A DNA stretch of 64,000 bases from positions 1,010,105-1,074,104 of the forward strand of contig CAWAWM010000008.1 in the NCBI GenBank assembly GCA_963785765.1, in the 5' to 3' direction. Shown in pieces: positions 1-9,188 of the stretch; position 1 is the stretch's first letter, and the number at the start of each line of letters is the position of its first letter. The DNA is from DATBGO01 sp963785765. GTDB taxonomy: Bacteria; Actinomycetota; Actinomycetes; Streptosporangiales; Streptosporangiaceae. Both the position numbers and the translations under genes were made by a program. The notes below the pieces were generated by a model. It was not told where the DNA came from. It ran no database searches and saw only the letters and a program-made list of their open reading frames with translations.

Positions 1-168
1 CGCGAAGATCCATTCCACCGGCTCGTCGGTGCCGACGTGGAAGGCCATGCGGATCGCGTACGGGTCCTCGGCGCTGTAATAGAGGCTCGCCACCAGCGGC
101 ACGATGCCGTGGTCGGGAACGACGAGGCTCAGGCCGAGTTCAGATGAGACGGGTGCGCTGCTGTTCAT
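1..168 (-). CDS. ssgB: SsgA-like sporulation/cell-division regulator (partial, SsgB type)
   Basis: The first 56 residues are present; the 3' end lies outside the window. Reading from the ATG at 168 gives a short N terminus followed by SLVVPDHGIVPLVASLYYS, then DPYAIRMAFHVGTDEPVEWI and FA, which matches the opening of the SsgA-like family (ELxLRLVV...PVxAxLxYDxxDPYAVxxxFHTG...VEWxFARDLL). In streptomycetes and relatives these small proteins help position FtsZ rings during sporulation-specific division; SsgB recruits FtsZ. The family is restricted to morphologically complex actinomycetes, so it is a useful hint to lifestyle. Assignment to SsgB rather than another paralogue is inferred from the short form and is not certain. 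Confidence 0.8.
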   Translation of the reverse strand, partial: MNSSAPVSSELGLSLVVPDHGIVPLVASLYYSAEDPYAIRMAFHVGTDEPVEWIFA

Positions 169-813
169 GATCTAGCTAGACCTTTGTCTTGTCGTGTCCC
201 GGAATGCCGGGCTTCGTTAACGCTGCGAGGTTATTCTTCAGCTATGGCACTCAGGTGCCGCTGAATTGTCATCGACGGATATAAGATTCCGCGATCGGGG
301 GCACTCGTAACCTCGGTCACTGGTCAACAAACCAGCAGCGACCTGGTCAAACGCTCTCGGAAATTAAACACAGTTTTCGTCTCCCGGTGTTCCTGTGACC
401 AGGGACGATGTGTTGTGACGTTCGTCTCACACGACTTGACCAGCATTTGCTGGCAGACCGCCAGAAGCCCGCGGCTTGCGCGGGGATGGCGCTCCGGGGG
501 GCGTTTGACATGGTTGGGCTCACTCACTGCGGGGGCTGTGCTGCCTCGCCATGCTATGTCCGGAGTGGTGGGGCGCGCTATACGGGGTGCAAATCTACCT
601 ACGCGCACGCCGAGACCGGATTCACCGCAATATTAAATGAGGATATTGTCCATATTTAGAAAGTTTATGTGCGTTGACCCCGATCAGGGCCGATACCGCG
701 CCTGCGGCGCAGCGGCGTGCTGGCGTGGGCGCTCGGGCCGGCTGCGGGCCTGGATGCGCTAGTCTGTGTTTCGCCCCGGGCGGCAGGGATCGTGGTCCCG
801 GCCTGGCGGCGCC
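169..813. other. Intergenic region, no gene seen
   Basis: About 645 bases separate the start of the ssgB-like gene from tRNA-Val, and I see no credible coding sequence. It must hold the leftward promoter for the ssgB-like gene. There is an imperfect inverted repeat at 237-265 (TTCAGC-GGCAC / GTGCC-GCTGAA with a TAT bulge), smaller hairpins near 325-342 and 438-456 (ACCAGCA...GCTGG), and an AT-rich patch at about 628-672 that stands out from the GC-rich surroundings. No clear -35/-10 pair could be chosen with confidence. Confidence 0.5.
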
Positions 814-885
814 GGGCGATTGGCTCAGCGGGAGAGCGCCTCGTTCACACCGAGGAGGTCACTGGTTCGATCCCAGTATCGCCCA
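814..885 (+). tRNA. tRNA-Val (anticodon CAC)
   Basis: The cloverleaf folds by eye: acceptor stem GGGCGAT (814-820) pairs with ATCGCCC (878-884) with A885 as discriminator; D arm GCTC...GAGC; anticodon stem CCTCG/CGAGG with loop TTCACAC giving anticodon CAC, which reads GTG valine codons; T arm ACTGG-TTCGATC-CCAGT. The 3' CCA is not encoded, which is usual in actinobacteria. A terminator hairpin follows at once, so it is probably transcribed as a single-gene unit. Confidence 0.96.
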
Positions 886-891
886 CTCACA

Positions 892-917
892 GGCCGGTTC
901 CGAGCTAGGGACCGGCC
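892..917 (+). terminator. Hairpin terminator after tRNA-Val
   Basis: GGCCGGTTCC and GGGACCGGCC form a 10-bp stem with one G-T wobble around a 6-base loop, starting 7 bases after the tRNA. It is followed by a TTCGTCGTG stretch rather than a clean T run, as is common for high-GC actinomycetes. Confidence 0.7.
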
Positions 918-1157
918 TTCGTCGTGCTTCGTCGGAAGGGCGTCCTGCAGCTCGTCGCGCCGTCGGATCGCGGCGACCGGACGGCTTCATCAAGCGGTCC
1001 ACGGTGGATGGCCCTGGCTTGGTCAAGAAGGATGTCGTCGTGACAGTGAGTAACTAACATCGAGCATCAGTCACTCTCAGTGATCAGGCGTCACTGGGTC
1101 GCTGACCGGCGGACCAGCATGGCGCTGGGGCTGTGCCACAGACGGGGGAGCGGAATC

Positions 1158-2604
1158 GTGGGCGCGCGACGGCAGGGCAGGCCGGCGACGGCGCGGTCGC
1201 CGATGCTCGGAGCGCGGACGGCCGCGCCGCCGGTGGCGAGCCTCATCGGCCGGGCTGCCCGGGTCTGCGCCAGGCCGCATCATCGTCGGCCGGCTGCCTG
1301 GCTATGCGCCGGGCCGCATCATTTCGCGGCTGCCTGGGCCCGCCACGGCCCGGATCGTCATCAGCCGCATGCCTGCCCAGGCAGCGGCGCGGATCGCCGG
1401 AGCAGCGGCGGCCCAGCCCAAGGCGCGGATCGTCGCCCTGACGACCGTGATCGTCGCCATCCTGGCGGGTACCGGGACCTACACGCTGACGCACGGCCGG
1501 CCGGCGGCGGCCGCAGCCGGTGCCCGGGGGCGGGCGGGCCGGATGGGCGGCGCAGCGGCACTGCGGGTGATCTCGGTGACTCCCGGCCCGGGCGCCCGGC
1601 TCGTCAACGGGGCCGAGCCGGTCCAGGTCGCCTTCTCCGCGCCGCTCGCCGCGGGCTCGCCGATGCCTACCCTGAGTCCGTCAGTGGCGGGCAGCTGGCA
1701 GTCCGCCGGCCACCTGATCGTGTTCACGCCGGCGGTGCCGCTCCGGCCCGACAGCCGCTTCACGGTGACCATCCCGGCCGGCCGCGGCGGGGTGCGCACG
1801 GCGACCGGAGGCCTGCTGGCCAGGACGGTGACCGCGCACTTCAGCACCAGGGCCTGGGCACCGCGACGGCTGGCCGAGTTACTCGCCCAGCTCGGCTACC
1901 TGCCGTTGTCCTGGCAGCCGGATCACCTCGGCGAGCAGGCCGCGGCGAGCGGCAGCGGGCCAGGCTATCCGGCCGCGTGGAGCGGCGGTGGGTCCGGATC
2001 GTCGGCTGCCGCGCAGGCTGCCCTCGCCTACAGCCCGCCGGCCGGCAAGTTCCGCTGGGACCCGGGGTATCCGGCTGCGCTCACCAGCCGCTGGCAGCCT
2101 GACGCGTTCACCGTCATCCTGCGCGGCGCGGTGATGGCGTTCGAGTCCGAGCATCAGATGGCCGTGACCGGCGTGGTCAGCCAGGCGCTGTGGGACGCGG
2201 TGCTCAGGGCCGCGGCCGCGGGCCGCGGTAACCGCAACGGCTACACCTATGCCCTGGCCAGCAAGGGAAGCCCCGAGACGCTCACCATCTGGCACGACGG
2301 TCAGGTCGTGCTCAGCAGCCCGGCCAACACCGGGATACCCATCGCGCCCACGGCCGACGGCACGTTTCCGGTCTACCTGAGGTACCTGTTCCAGATCATG
2401 CGGGGCACCAACCCAGACGGCAGCAGCTACGCCGATCCGGTGTCGTTCGTCGCCTACTTCGACGGCGGCGAGGCGGTGCACTACTTCCCGCGCGGCTCCT
2501 ACGGCTTCCAGCAGAGCCTGGGCTGCGTCGAGCTGCCGTATGCAGCCGCTGAGCAGGCATGGCCGTATCTCAGCTACGGGAGCCTGGTCACCGTATCGGG
2601 CTGA
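1158..2604 (+). CDS. L,D-transpeptidase with Ig-like domain (5' part apparently frame-shifted)
   Basis: The intact frame runs from ATG 1369 (411 aa): a membrane anchor at residues about 18-37 (VALTTVIVAILAGTGTYTLT), a bacterial Ig-like (Big_5-type) domain at about 65-165, a peptidoglycan-binding-like segment (AELLAQLGYLPLSW...FESEHQMAVTGVV) and a C-terminal YkuD transpeptidase domain ending in HYFPRG...SLGCVELP. It should cross-link peptidoglycan (3-3 links) outside the membrane. The true start may be GTG 1158, which has a good ribosome-binding site (GGGGGAG, 7 bases upstream); the frame from it opens into the same Arg/Ile/Pro-rich repeats (GRIIVGRLPG, GRIISRLPG, ARIVISRMP) that continue through 1369, but one base is out of phase around 1255-1275. 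A near-identical paralogue follows. The catalytic motif reads SLGC instead of the usual SHGC. Confidence 0.8.
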
Positions 2605-2769
2605 CGTGATGTACCCGTAGCCATTTCTCGTTGAATTCTTGACCTTCTCCCAACTCGCGCGCCGCATCCGTGCAGCTACGCTCAGAGCTGCGGATTAACT
2701 GGTATACATCGACTTACGTGGCGGTTCGCCCGCTGATGTGGCCGGGCAGGCAAGACGAGGGGGCCAAGG

Positions 2770-3951
2770 TTGTCGGGAGTGGGACTGCTACGCGTCCGGC
2801 TTGTTGCGCTCGCAGTGGCGATTGCGGCGGTCCTGGCCACTGGCACCTGGTTCGCGCTGAGCCGTGCCTCGGCCCAGGAGGGCGCCGGGCATAGCCAGGC
2901 GGCCGCCAAGCGGCATGACGCGGCGGGCCAGCCCCACACGGTCGCCGCCAAGCCGCTGCAGGTGGTCTCGGTTTCCCCGGCCTCGCGATCGACCGGCGTG
3001 GACGGCGCGAGCCCGGTCCGCATCGTCTTCTCCGCCGCGCTGGCCGCCGGCTCGCCGCTGCCGACGCTGTCGCCGCACGTCGCCGGCCAGTGGCAGCGGA
3101 TCAGCGCGGACAGCCTGGAATTCGTCCCGGAGCGGGGATTCGCCCAGGAGACCGAGGTCAGGCTCCGGATACCAGCCGGGCCAGCCGGACTGCGGTCGGT
3201 CGCCGGCGGACTGCTGGCCGAGCCGGTCTCGGCTCATTTCCGGACCGGGACGTACAGCACTCTGCGGCTCCAGCAACTGCTCGCGCAACTCGGCTACCTG
3301 CCGCTGAACTGGACGCCCGTCGGATCGTCCGAGCCGTCGGCCGCAGGTGCGAACGCGCAGCTCAGCGCGGCCTACGTCGCACCGCTTGGCACGTTCACCT
3401 GGCAGGGCGGCTACCCGAAGGCGCTGCACGAGTTCTGGCGGCCTGGCGAGTCGAACCTGATGGTGACCGGGGCCGTCATGGCGTTCGAGTCTGACCACGG
3501 CATGACCATGGACGGCGTAGCCGGCCCGGCGGTCTGGACCGCGCTGCTCAGGGCGGCGGCCAGCGGCGAGCAGGACTCGCACGGCTACACCTACGCCCGG
3601 GCCAGCGAGAAGAGCCCCGAGACCCTGACCATCTGGCACGACGGCCGGGTCGTGTTCCGTAGCCTCGCGAACACCGGCATCCCGGTCGCGCCGACCACCA
3701 TCGGCACCGCCCCGGTCTACCTGCGGTACCGGTTCCAGATCATGAGGGGCACCAACCCGGACGGGTCCAAGTACGCGGACCCGGTGGCCTGGGTCGCCTA
3801 TTTCCGGGCCGGCGAGGCGGTGCACTACTTCCCGCGCGGCTCCTACGGCTTCCCGCAGAGCCTGGGCTGTGTCGAGCTGCCCTACGCGGCCGCCGAACGC
3901 GCCTGGCCGTACCTCACCTTTGGCAGCCTGGTCACGGTAGCCGCACCGTAG
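2770..3951 (+). CDS. L,D-transpeptidase with Ig-like domain (second paralogue)
   Basis: 393 aa, starting at TTG 2770 (the only upstream alternative before the in-frame stop at 2734; GTG 2779 is possible). It has an uncleaved signal or anchor (LVALAVAIAAVLATGTWFAL, residues about 9-28), an Ig-like domain (LQVVSVSPAS...AHFRTG), a peptidoglycan-binding-like segment and a YkuD catalytic domain with H-Y-F-P-R-G...S-L-G-C-V-E-L. It matches the preceding gene over almost its whole length, including long identical catalytic stretches, so the pair looks like a tandem duplication. A 165-base gap separates them, with a small hairpin (GCAGCT/AGCTGC near 2671-2690). Expected role: 3-3 cross-linking or anchoring in the cell wall. 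The substrate cannot be read from sequence. Confidence 0.85.
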   Translation: MSGVGLLRVRLVALAVAIAAVLATGTWFALSRASAQEGAGHSQAAAKRHDAAGQPHTVAAKPLQVVSVSPASRSTGVDGASPVRIVFSAALAAGSPLPTLSPHVAGQWQRISADSLEFVPERGFAQETEVRLRIPAGPAGLRSVAGGLLAEPVSAHFRTGTYSTLRLQQLLAQLGYLPLNWTPVGSSEPSAAGANAQLSAAYVAPLGTFTWQGGYPKALHEFWRPGESNLMVTGAVMAFESDHGMTMDGVAGPAVWTALLRAAASGEQDSHGYTYARASEKSPETLTIWHDGRVVFRSLANTGIPVAPTTIGTAPVYLRYRFQIMRGTNPDGSKYADPVAWVAYFRAGEAVHYFPRGSYGFPQSLGCVELPYAAAERAWPYLTFGSLVTVAAP

Positions 3952-3953
3952 CG

Positions 3954-3971
3954 GGCCCGCCCGCGCGGGCC
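3954..3971 (+). terminator. Possible hairpin terminator after the transpeptidase pair
   Basis: GGCCCG (3954-3959) and CGGGCC (3966-3971) can pair around a 6-base loop just after the stop codon. Short, very GC-rich and without a T run, so only suggestive. Confidence 0.35.
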
Positions 3972-4098
3972 GGCCATGGCGTCAGCCCGCCGGAGCCGCC
4001 GGAGGCCGCCGAATGCAACGGCGCGCACCGGCCCGGCCACCTCGATAGCATGCGGGCACGGGCGACCGTCCCGGTTAACCACCAGCCAAGGAGCAACT

Positions 4099-6175
4099 GT
4101 GCCTGCCGACAAGCATCACATCACCCTCGCCGGACGCGAGCATGTGGTGGCAGCGGGCACGACGGCGGCCCAGGCGCTGGCGGCAGCGGACGGTGCCGCC
4201 GGGCAGCCGTGCCGCTGACAGCCGTGCCGCTGACAGCAGTGCCGCTGACAGCCGTGCCGCTGACAGCCGTGCCGCTGACAGCCGTGCCGCTGACAGCAGT
4301 GCAGCGGACGTGATCGCAGCCCGGGTCAACGGCGAGCTGCGCGATCTGGCCTGCGAACTGGCCGACGGCGACGTGGTCGAGCCGGTGACCATCGATAGCG
4401 CAGCCGGGCTCGCGATCTTGCGGCACTCCACGGCCCACGTGCTGGCCCAGGCCGTGCAGCAGCTGTTCCCCGAGGCGAAGCTCGGTATCGGCCCGCCCGT
4501 CGAGAACGGCTTCTATTACGACTTCGACGTACGGCAGCCGTTCGGCCCGGAGGATCTTAAGGCGATCGAGCAGCGAATGCGCCAGATCGTGCGGCAGGGC
4601 CAGCTGTTCGCCCGGCGCGTGGTCACCGACACGCAGGCCCGGGCCGAGCTGGCCGCCGAGCCGTACAAGCTGGAACTCATCGGGCTGAAGGGCGGCGGCG
4701 TCGACGCCGAGGAGTCCGTCGAGGTCGGCGGCAGCGAGCTGACCATCTACGACAACCTGGACGCGAGCAGCGGCGAGGTGTGCTGGAAGGACCTGTGCCG
4801 GGGCCCGCACCTGCCCACCACCAGGCAGATCCCGGCCTTCAAGCTGATGCGCACCGGCGGCGCGTACTGGCGCGGCAGCGAGCGCAACCCGCAGCTGCAG
4901 CGCATTTACGGCACCGCCTGGCCGTCGCGTGCGGCGCAAGAGGAGTACCTGCACCTGCTGGCCGAGGCGGAGCGGCGTGATCACCGCAAGCTCGGCGCCG
5001 AGCTTGACCTGTTCTCGTTCCCCACCGAGATCGGCAGCGGGCTCCCGGTCTTCCACCCCAAGGGCGGGACCATCCGGCGGATCATGGAGGAGTACTCGCG
5101 GCAGCGGCACGTGGCGGCGGGCTACGAGTTCGTCAACACCCCGCACCTCACCAAGGCCGACCTGTTCGAGACCTCCGGCCACCTGGGCTGGTATGCGGAG
5201 AGCATGTTCCCGCCGATGGAGCTCGAAGGCGCGAAGTACTACGCCAAGCCGATGAACTGCCCGATGCACATCCTCATCTATGCATCGCGCGGCCGGTCCT
5301 ACCGTGAGCTGCCGCTGCGGCTGTTCGAATTCGGCACCGTGTACAGGTACGAGAAGTCCGGGGTCGTGCACGGGCTGACCAGGGCCCGCGGCTTCACCCA
5401 GGACGACGCGCACATCTTCTGCAGGCCCGACCAGCTCGATGGTGAGCTCGCCTCGCTGCTTGACTTCGTCGTGGGCCTGCTGCGCGACTTCGGGCTGACC
5501 GAGTTCGAGGCCGAGCTGTCGACCCGGCCGGAGAAGTTCGTGGGCGAGCCGGCCGACTGGGACCGGGCTGAGGCGGCGCTCAAGCACGCCCTGGACGTCT
5601 CCGGACTGCCCTATGTGATCGCCGAGGGCGACGGCGCGTTCTACGCGCCCAAGATCGATGTGCACGTCCGGGATGCGATCGGGCGGCGCTGGCAGCTGTC
5701 CACCCTGCAGGTGGACTTCCAGGAGCCTGGCCGGTTCGGGATCGAGTACCAGGCCGCCGACGGCACCAGGCAGCGGCCTTACATGATCCACCGGGCGCTG
5801 TTCGGGTCGATCGAGCGGTTCTTCGGCATCCTGCTCGAGCACTACGCGGGCGCCCTGCCGCCCTGGCTCGCCCCGGTTCAGGTGACCGGCATCCCGATCG
5901 CCGACGACCACATCCCGTACCTGGAGGAGGTCGCGGCCCGGCTGCGGGCCGCCGGCGTCCGGGTCGAGGTCGACACCGGCGACGACCGGATGCAGAAGAA
6001 GATCAGGAACGCGCAGCGGCAGAAGGTCCCCTACATGCTGCTGGCCGGTGACCAGGACGTGGCCGCGGGCGCCGTCTCGTTCAGGTACCGCAGCGGCGAG
6101 CAGAAAAACGGCGTCCCGGTCAACGAGGCGATCGCCGAGATCGTCGCGGCCGTCGCGAACCGGACCCAGGTCTGA
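4099..6175 (+). CDS. thrS: Threonyl-tRNA synthetase, frame broken in the N-terminal TGS domain
   Basis: Charges tRNA-Thr. GTG 4099 has an AAGGAG site (4088-4093) five bases upstream and encodes a normal TGS opening (PADKHHITLAGREHVVAAGT, then AAQALAAADGAAG) but stops at 4216. The rest (DVIAARVNGELRDLACELAD and on) is in the +1 frame, open to 6175. Removing one G from the GGG at 4201-4203 joins them into one protein of about 690 aa. Between the halves lie seven 15-bp repeats (4205-4309) coding (S[RS]AAD)7. Downstream everything is present: editing-domain HSTAH and CRGPH, the zinc site in MNCPMHI, class II motif 2 (RYEKSGVVHGLTRARGFTQD), motif 3 (FGSIERFFGILLEHYAG) and the anticodon-binding domain. 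First gene of the conserved thrS-HIT-pgsA-patA-pimA block. If the frame break is real, translation would have to start at an internal GTG (4190 or 4310) and lose most of TGS. Confidence 0.93.
4205..4309 (+). repeat. Seven 15-bp tandem repeats inside thrS
   Basis: Units AGCCGTGCCGCTGAC run head to tail; units 3 and 7 begin AGCAGTGC and the last is diverged (AGCAGTGCAGCGGAC). In the thrS frame they code SRAAD or SSAAD. Near-perfect identity at synonymous positions shows recent expansion. Copy-number change keeps the frame because the unit is a multiple of three. Confidence 0.95.
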
Positions 6176-6221
6176 GCATGCCGGGCGACGGCCGGTGGCC
6201 GGCCGTCCTTATGCTGCATTC

Positions 6222-6866
6222 ATGTCTGCCCATCCCGATGAGCCATCCGCCGAGCCATCGCCACCGGCCGAGCCAGCCGAGCCGGCCGGTCCAGGGGCCC
6301 AGCCTGCGCCAGGCGGCGCCGGTAACGGCGAGCCGTCCTGGCAGGACGGGGCCGGTACCCCGGACGGCTTCCAGCGGCTCTGGATGCCGCACCGGATGGC
6401 CTACATCAAGGGCGAGAACAAGCCCGGCGATACCGGGACCGGGCCAGACTGCCCGTTCTGCCGGATCCCCAGCCTGCCGGACGCTGAGGCGCTCATCGTG
6501 GCCAGGGGCTCGCTGGTCTACGCGGTGCTGAACCTGTATCCCTACAACAGCGGTCACCTGATGGTGTGCCCGTACCGGCACGTGGCCGACTACACCGAAC
6601 TCGACGATGCTGAGACTGCTGAGCTGGCCAAGCTCACCAGGCAGGCGATGCGTACGCTACGGGCGGCTTCGGGCGCGCAGGGGTTCAACATCGGCATGAA
6701 CATGGGCGGTGTGGCAGGGGCTGGCATTGCCGCCCACCTGCACCAGCATGTGGTGCCGCGGTGGGGCGGCGACGCCAACTTCATGCCGGTCGTCGGCCGC
6801 ACCAAGGTGCTGCCGCAGCTGCTGGCCGACACCCGTGAGCTGCTGGCCGACGCCTGGCCTGGCTAG
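6222..6866 (+). CDS. HIT-domain nucleotide hydrolase/phosphorylase (Ap4A-type)
   Basis: 214 aa. The first 40 residues are a Pro/Ala/Glu-rich leader; the HIT domain follows, with CPFCRIP (a probable metal-binding pair), NLYPYNSGHLMVCPYRH and the histidine triad HLHQHVVPRW, where the middle histidine forms the covalent nucleotidyl intermediate. Family members cleave dinucleoside polyphosphates or AMP conjugates. It sits between thrS and pgsA, its usual place in actinobacteria, which suggests co-transcription with the PIM genes in the ancestral arrangement. Here a leftward EF-G-like gene separates it from pgsA, and their stop codons overlap by four bases. ATG 6222 was chosen because the coding similarity begins there and the upstream frame overlaps thrS. 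Confidence 0.88.
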   Translation: MSAHPDEPSAEPSPPAEPAEPAGPGAQPAPGGAGNGEPSWQDGAGTPDGFQRLWMPHRMAYIKGENKPGDTGTGPDCPFCRIPSLPDAEALIVARGSLVYAVLNLYPYNSGHLMVCPYRHVADYTELDDAETAELAKLTRQAMRTLRAASGAQGFNIGMNMGGVAGAGIAAHLHQHVVPRWGGDANFMPVVGRTKVLPQLLADTRELLADAWPG

Positions 6867-9013
6867 CCGGGCTTGGAGGCCGCCGCCACCTTCTCGGCTA
6901 GGTGCGAGGGCAGCGGCTCGTACCGCAGGTAGGAGCGGGCGAACGAGCCGGTGCCATGCGACATGGACCGCAGGTCGATCGCGTAGCGGGTGATCTCGAG
7001 TTCCGGGATCTCCGCCTTGACCAGCGTCCGGCCGCCGGGCACCGGCTCGGTGCCGAGCACCCGGCCACGGCGCGAGGACAGGTCCGACATCACCGCTCCG
7101 ACGTAGTCGTCGGCCACCATGACCGATACCTCGTCGACCGGCTCCAGCAGCAGGACCTGGGCCTTATCCGCGGCGTCCCGCAGCGCGGCCCGGCCGGCCT
7201 TCTGGAACGCCATGTCGGAGGAGTCCACCGAGTGCGCCTTGCCGTCGAACAACGTCACCCTGATGTCCACCATCGGGTAGCCGGCCAGCACGCCCTGCTC
7301 CATCTGGGCCCGGACGCCCTTCTCCACCGAGGGGATGAACTGCCGCGGCACCACGCCGCCGACGATCTTGTCGACGAATTCCAGGCCCGAGCCCGACGGG
7401 AGCGGCTCCACCTCGATGTGGCAGATCCCGAACTCGCCGTGCCCGCCGGTCTGCTTGACGTTCCGGCCCAGGCCCTGGGCCTTGCCGCCGACCGTCTCGC
7501 GCAGCGGCACCCGCAGCTCGGTGGTTTCCACGGCCACCCCGTACCGGCTGGACAGCCGGTCGAGCAGCAGGTCGACATGCGCCTCGCCCATGCACCAGAG
7601 CACCAGCTGGCGGGTCTCGGCGTTCATCTCCAGGCGCAACGTCGGATCTTCGGCTACCAGCCTGGCCAGCGCCTGCGACATCTTGTCCTCGTCGGCCTTC
7701 GACTTGGCGGTGATCGCGACCGGCAGCAGCGGCTCCGGCATCGCCCACGACTCCATCACCAGCGGGCGTTCCTTGTCCGACAGGGTGTCGCCGGTCTCGG
7801 CGCTGGCCAGCTTGGCCACCGCGCAGATGTCCCCGGCCAAGCACTGCGCGATGGTGCGCTGCTGCTTGCCAAGCGGGGAGGTCAGCGCGCCGATCCGCTC
7901 GTCCTGGTCGTGGTCGGCGTGCCCGCGCTCGGCCCGGCCATGACCCGACACGTGCACGACGGCGTCCGGCCGCAAGGTGCCGGAGAACACCCGGACCAGG
8001 CTGATCCGGCCCACGTACGGGTCTGAGGTGGTCTTGACGACCTCCGCGAGCAGCGGGCCGTCCGGGTCGCTGGACAGGCCGCTGGCCGGCTTGCCGTCCA
8101 CCGTCGTCACCGCGGGCAGCGGGTGCTCCTGCGGGGCGGGGAAGGCCTGCGTCATCACCTCGAGCAGCTCGGCGATGCCGATGCCGTGCGGGGCCGAGGC
8201 GGCCAGCACGGGGTAGAAGCTGCCCCGGGCGACCGCCTTCTCCAGGTCCTCGATCAGGCCCTTGACGTCGAGATCCTCGCCGGAGAGGTAGGAGTCCATC
8301 AGGCTCTCATCCTCACTCTCCTGGATGATCGCCTCGATCAGCGCGCTACGGGACTCCGCGATCCCGTCGGCCTGGCCCGGCTCGGGTGTGCTCTCTTTGC
8401 GGCTGCCGCTCGAATAGTCGTAGAACTGCTCCGACAGCAGCCCGATCAGGCCGCGGACACCGCCGTGACCGTCAGCTACCGGCAGGTACAGCGGGGCCAC
8501 CGAATCGCCGAACGCCGCGCGGCACGCGTCCAGCGCCTCGCTGAAGTCGGCCCGCTGGTGATCGATCTTGGTGATGACCACCGCCCGCGGCATGCCCACC
8601 GCCGCGCACTCGTCCCAGAGCATCCTGGTCAGGCCGTCCACGCCATCGGCCGCTGACACCGTGAACAGCGCCGCGTCCGCGGCCCGCAGACCGGCCCGCA
8701 GGTCGCCGGTGAAGTCGGCGTAGCCGGGCGTGTCCAGCAGGTTGATCTTGACCCCGGCGTGCAGGACGGGCGCCAGCGTGAGGTTGACCGATCGCTGCTG
8801 CCTGACCTCGACCTCGTCGAAGTCGCTGACCGTGGTGCCGTCCTCCACCCGCCCCGCGCGCTGGATCGTCCCGGTGCCGACCAGCAGCGCCTCGACCAGC
8901 GACGTCTTCCCTGCTCCCGAATGGCCGACCAGCACCACGTTGCGCACGCTGTCGTGCTGGCCGGCCGAGGGTGCCCTGCCCGCGGCTCCAGCTGTGCCCG
9001 TCTTCTCCGCCAT
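6863..9013 (-). CDS. Elongation factor G-like protein (EF-G2 type)
   Basis: 716 aa translational GTPase. Start ATG 9013 follows a GGAGG site (rather than a longer upstream ATG). Visible: P-loop GHSGAGKT, DTPGYADFTG (G3), TKIDHQ (G4), domain II, and the C-terminal IV-V region (DIRVTLFDGKAHSVDSSDMA, RRGRVLGTEP). The G domain reads DEVEVRQQRSVNLTLAP where true EF-G has the ERGITI switch, typical of the actinobacterial EF-G2 group, whose role is unclear. It is not the main translocase, which normally sits in the str operon. Transcribed against the surrounding cluster and inserted between the HIT gene and pgsA. Confidence 0.88.
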   Translation of the reverse strand: MAEKTGTAGAAGRAPSAGQHDSVRNVVLVGHSGAGKTSLVEALLVGTGTIQRAGRVEDGTTVSDFDEVEVRQQRSVNLTLAPVLHAGVKINLLDTPGYADFTGDLRAGLRAADAALFTVSAADGVDGLTRMLWDECAAVGMPRAVVITKIDHQRADFSEALDACRAAFGDSVAPLYLPVADGHGGVRGLIGLLSEQFYDYSSGSRKESTPEPGQADGIAESRSALIEAIIQESEDESLMDSYLSGEDLDVKGLIEDLEKAVARGSFYPVLAASAPHGIGIAELLEVMTQAFPAPQEHPLPAVTTVDGKPASGLSSDPDGPLLAEVVKTTSDPYVGRISLVRVFSGTLRPDAVVHVSGHGRAERGHADHDQDERIGALTSPLGKQQRTIAQCLAGDICAVAKLASAETGDTLSDKERPLVMESWAMPEPLLPVAITAKSKADEDKMSQALARLVAEDPTLRLEMNAETRQLVLWCMGEAHVDLLLDRLSSRYGVAVETTELRVPLRETVGGKAQGLGRNVKQTGGHGEFGICHIEVEPLPSGSGLEFVDKIVGGVVPRQFIPSVEKGVRAQMEQGVLAGYPMVDIRVTLFDGKAHSVDSSDMAFQKAGRAALRDAADKAQVLLLEPVDEVSVMVADDYVGAVMSDLSSRRGRVLGTEPVPGGRTLVKAEIPELEITRYAIDLRSMSHGTGSFARSYLRYEPLPSHLAEKVAAASKPG

Positions 9014-9188
9014 CTGCACCGCCTCCTGTTGCTCCCGCGTTCGGCTGCTGCACGACCAGCCTTTACCTGCCGGCATGCGATCACAAGCCCTCGGAGAGAA
9101 TCACCCCAGCTGTCCCGTTTTTTGGCCCGGCGTTCTGGCCGCGGACGTACTAAACCTGTGCGCCGGGCGCCAGTAAGATCAAACGGCC

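Noticed and set aside
1080..2102. A 340-residue open frame overlapping the first transpeptidase gene
   Set aside because: Only its part from GTG 1158 to about 1260 looks related to the real gene; the remainder is out of frame with the recognised domains.
4213..4222. Programmed +1 frameshift at CGC-TGA-C in thrS, like prfB
   Set aside because: prfB uses a slippery CTT-TGA-C and an upstream Shine-Dalgarno-like stimulator. Here the codon before the stop is CGC, which would re-pair poorly, and a surplus G nearby explains the shift more simply.
4121..5911. A 596-residue minus-strand open frame across thrS
   Set aside because: Shadow of thrS in GC-rich DNA; the plus strand carries all ThrRS motifs.
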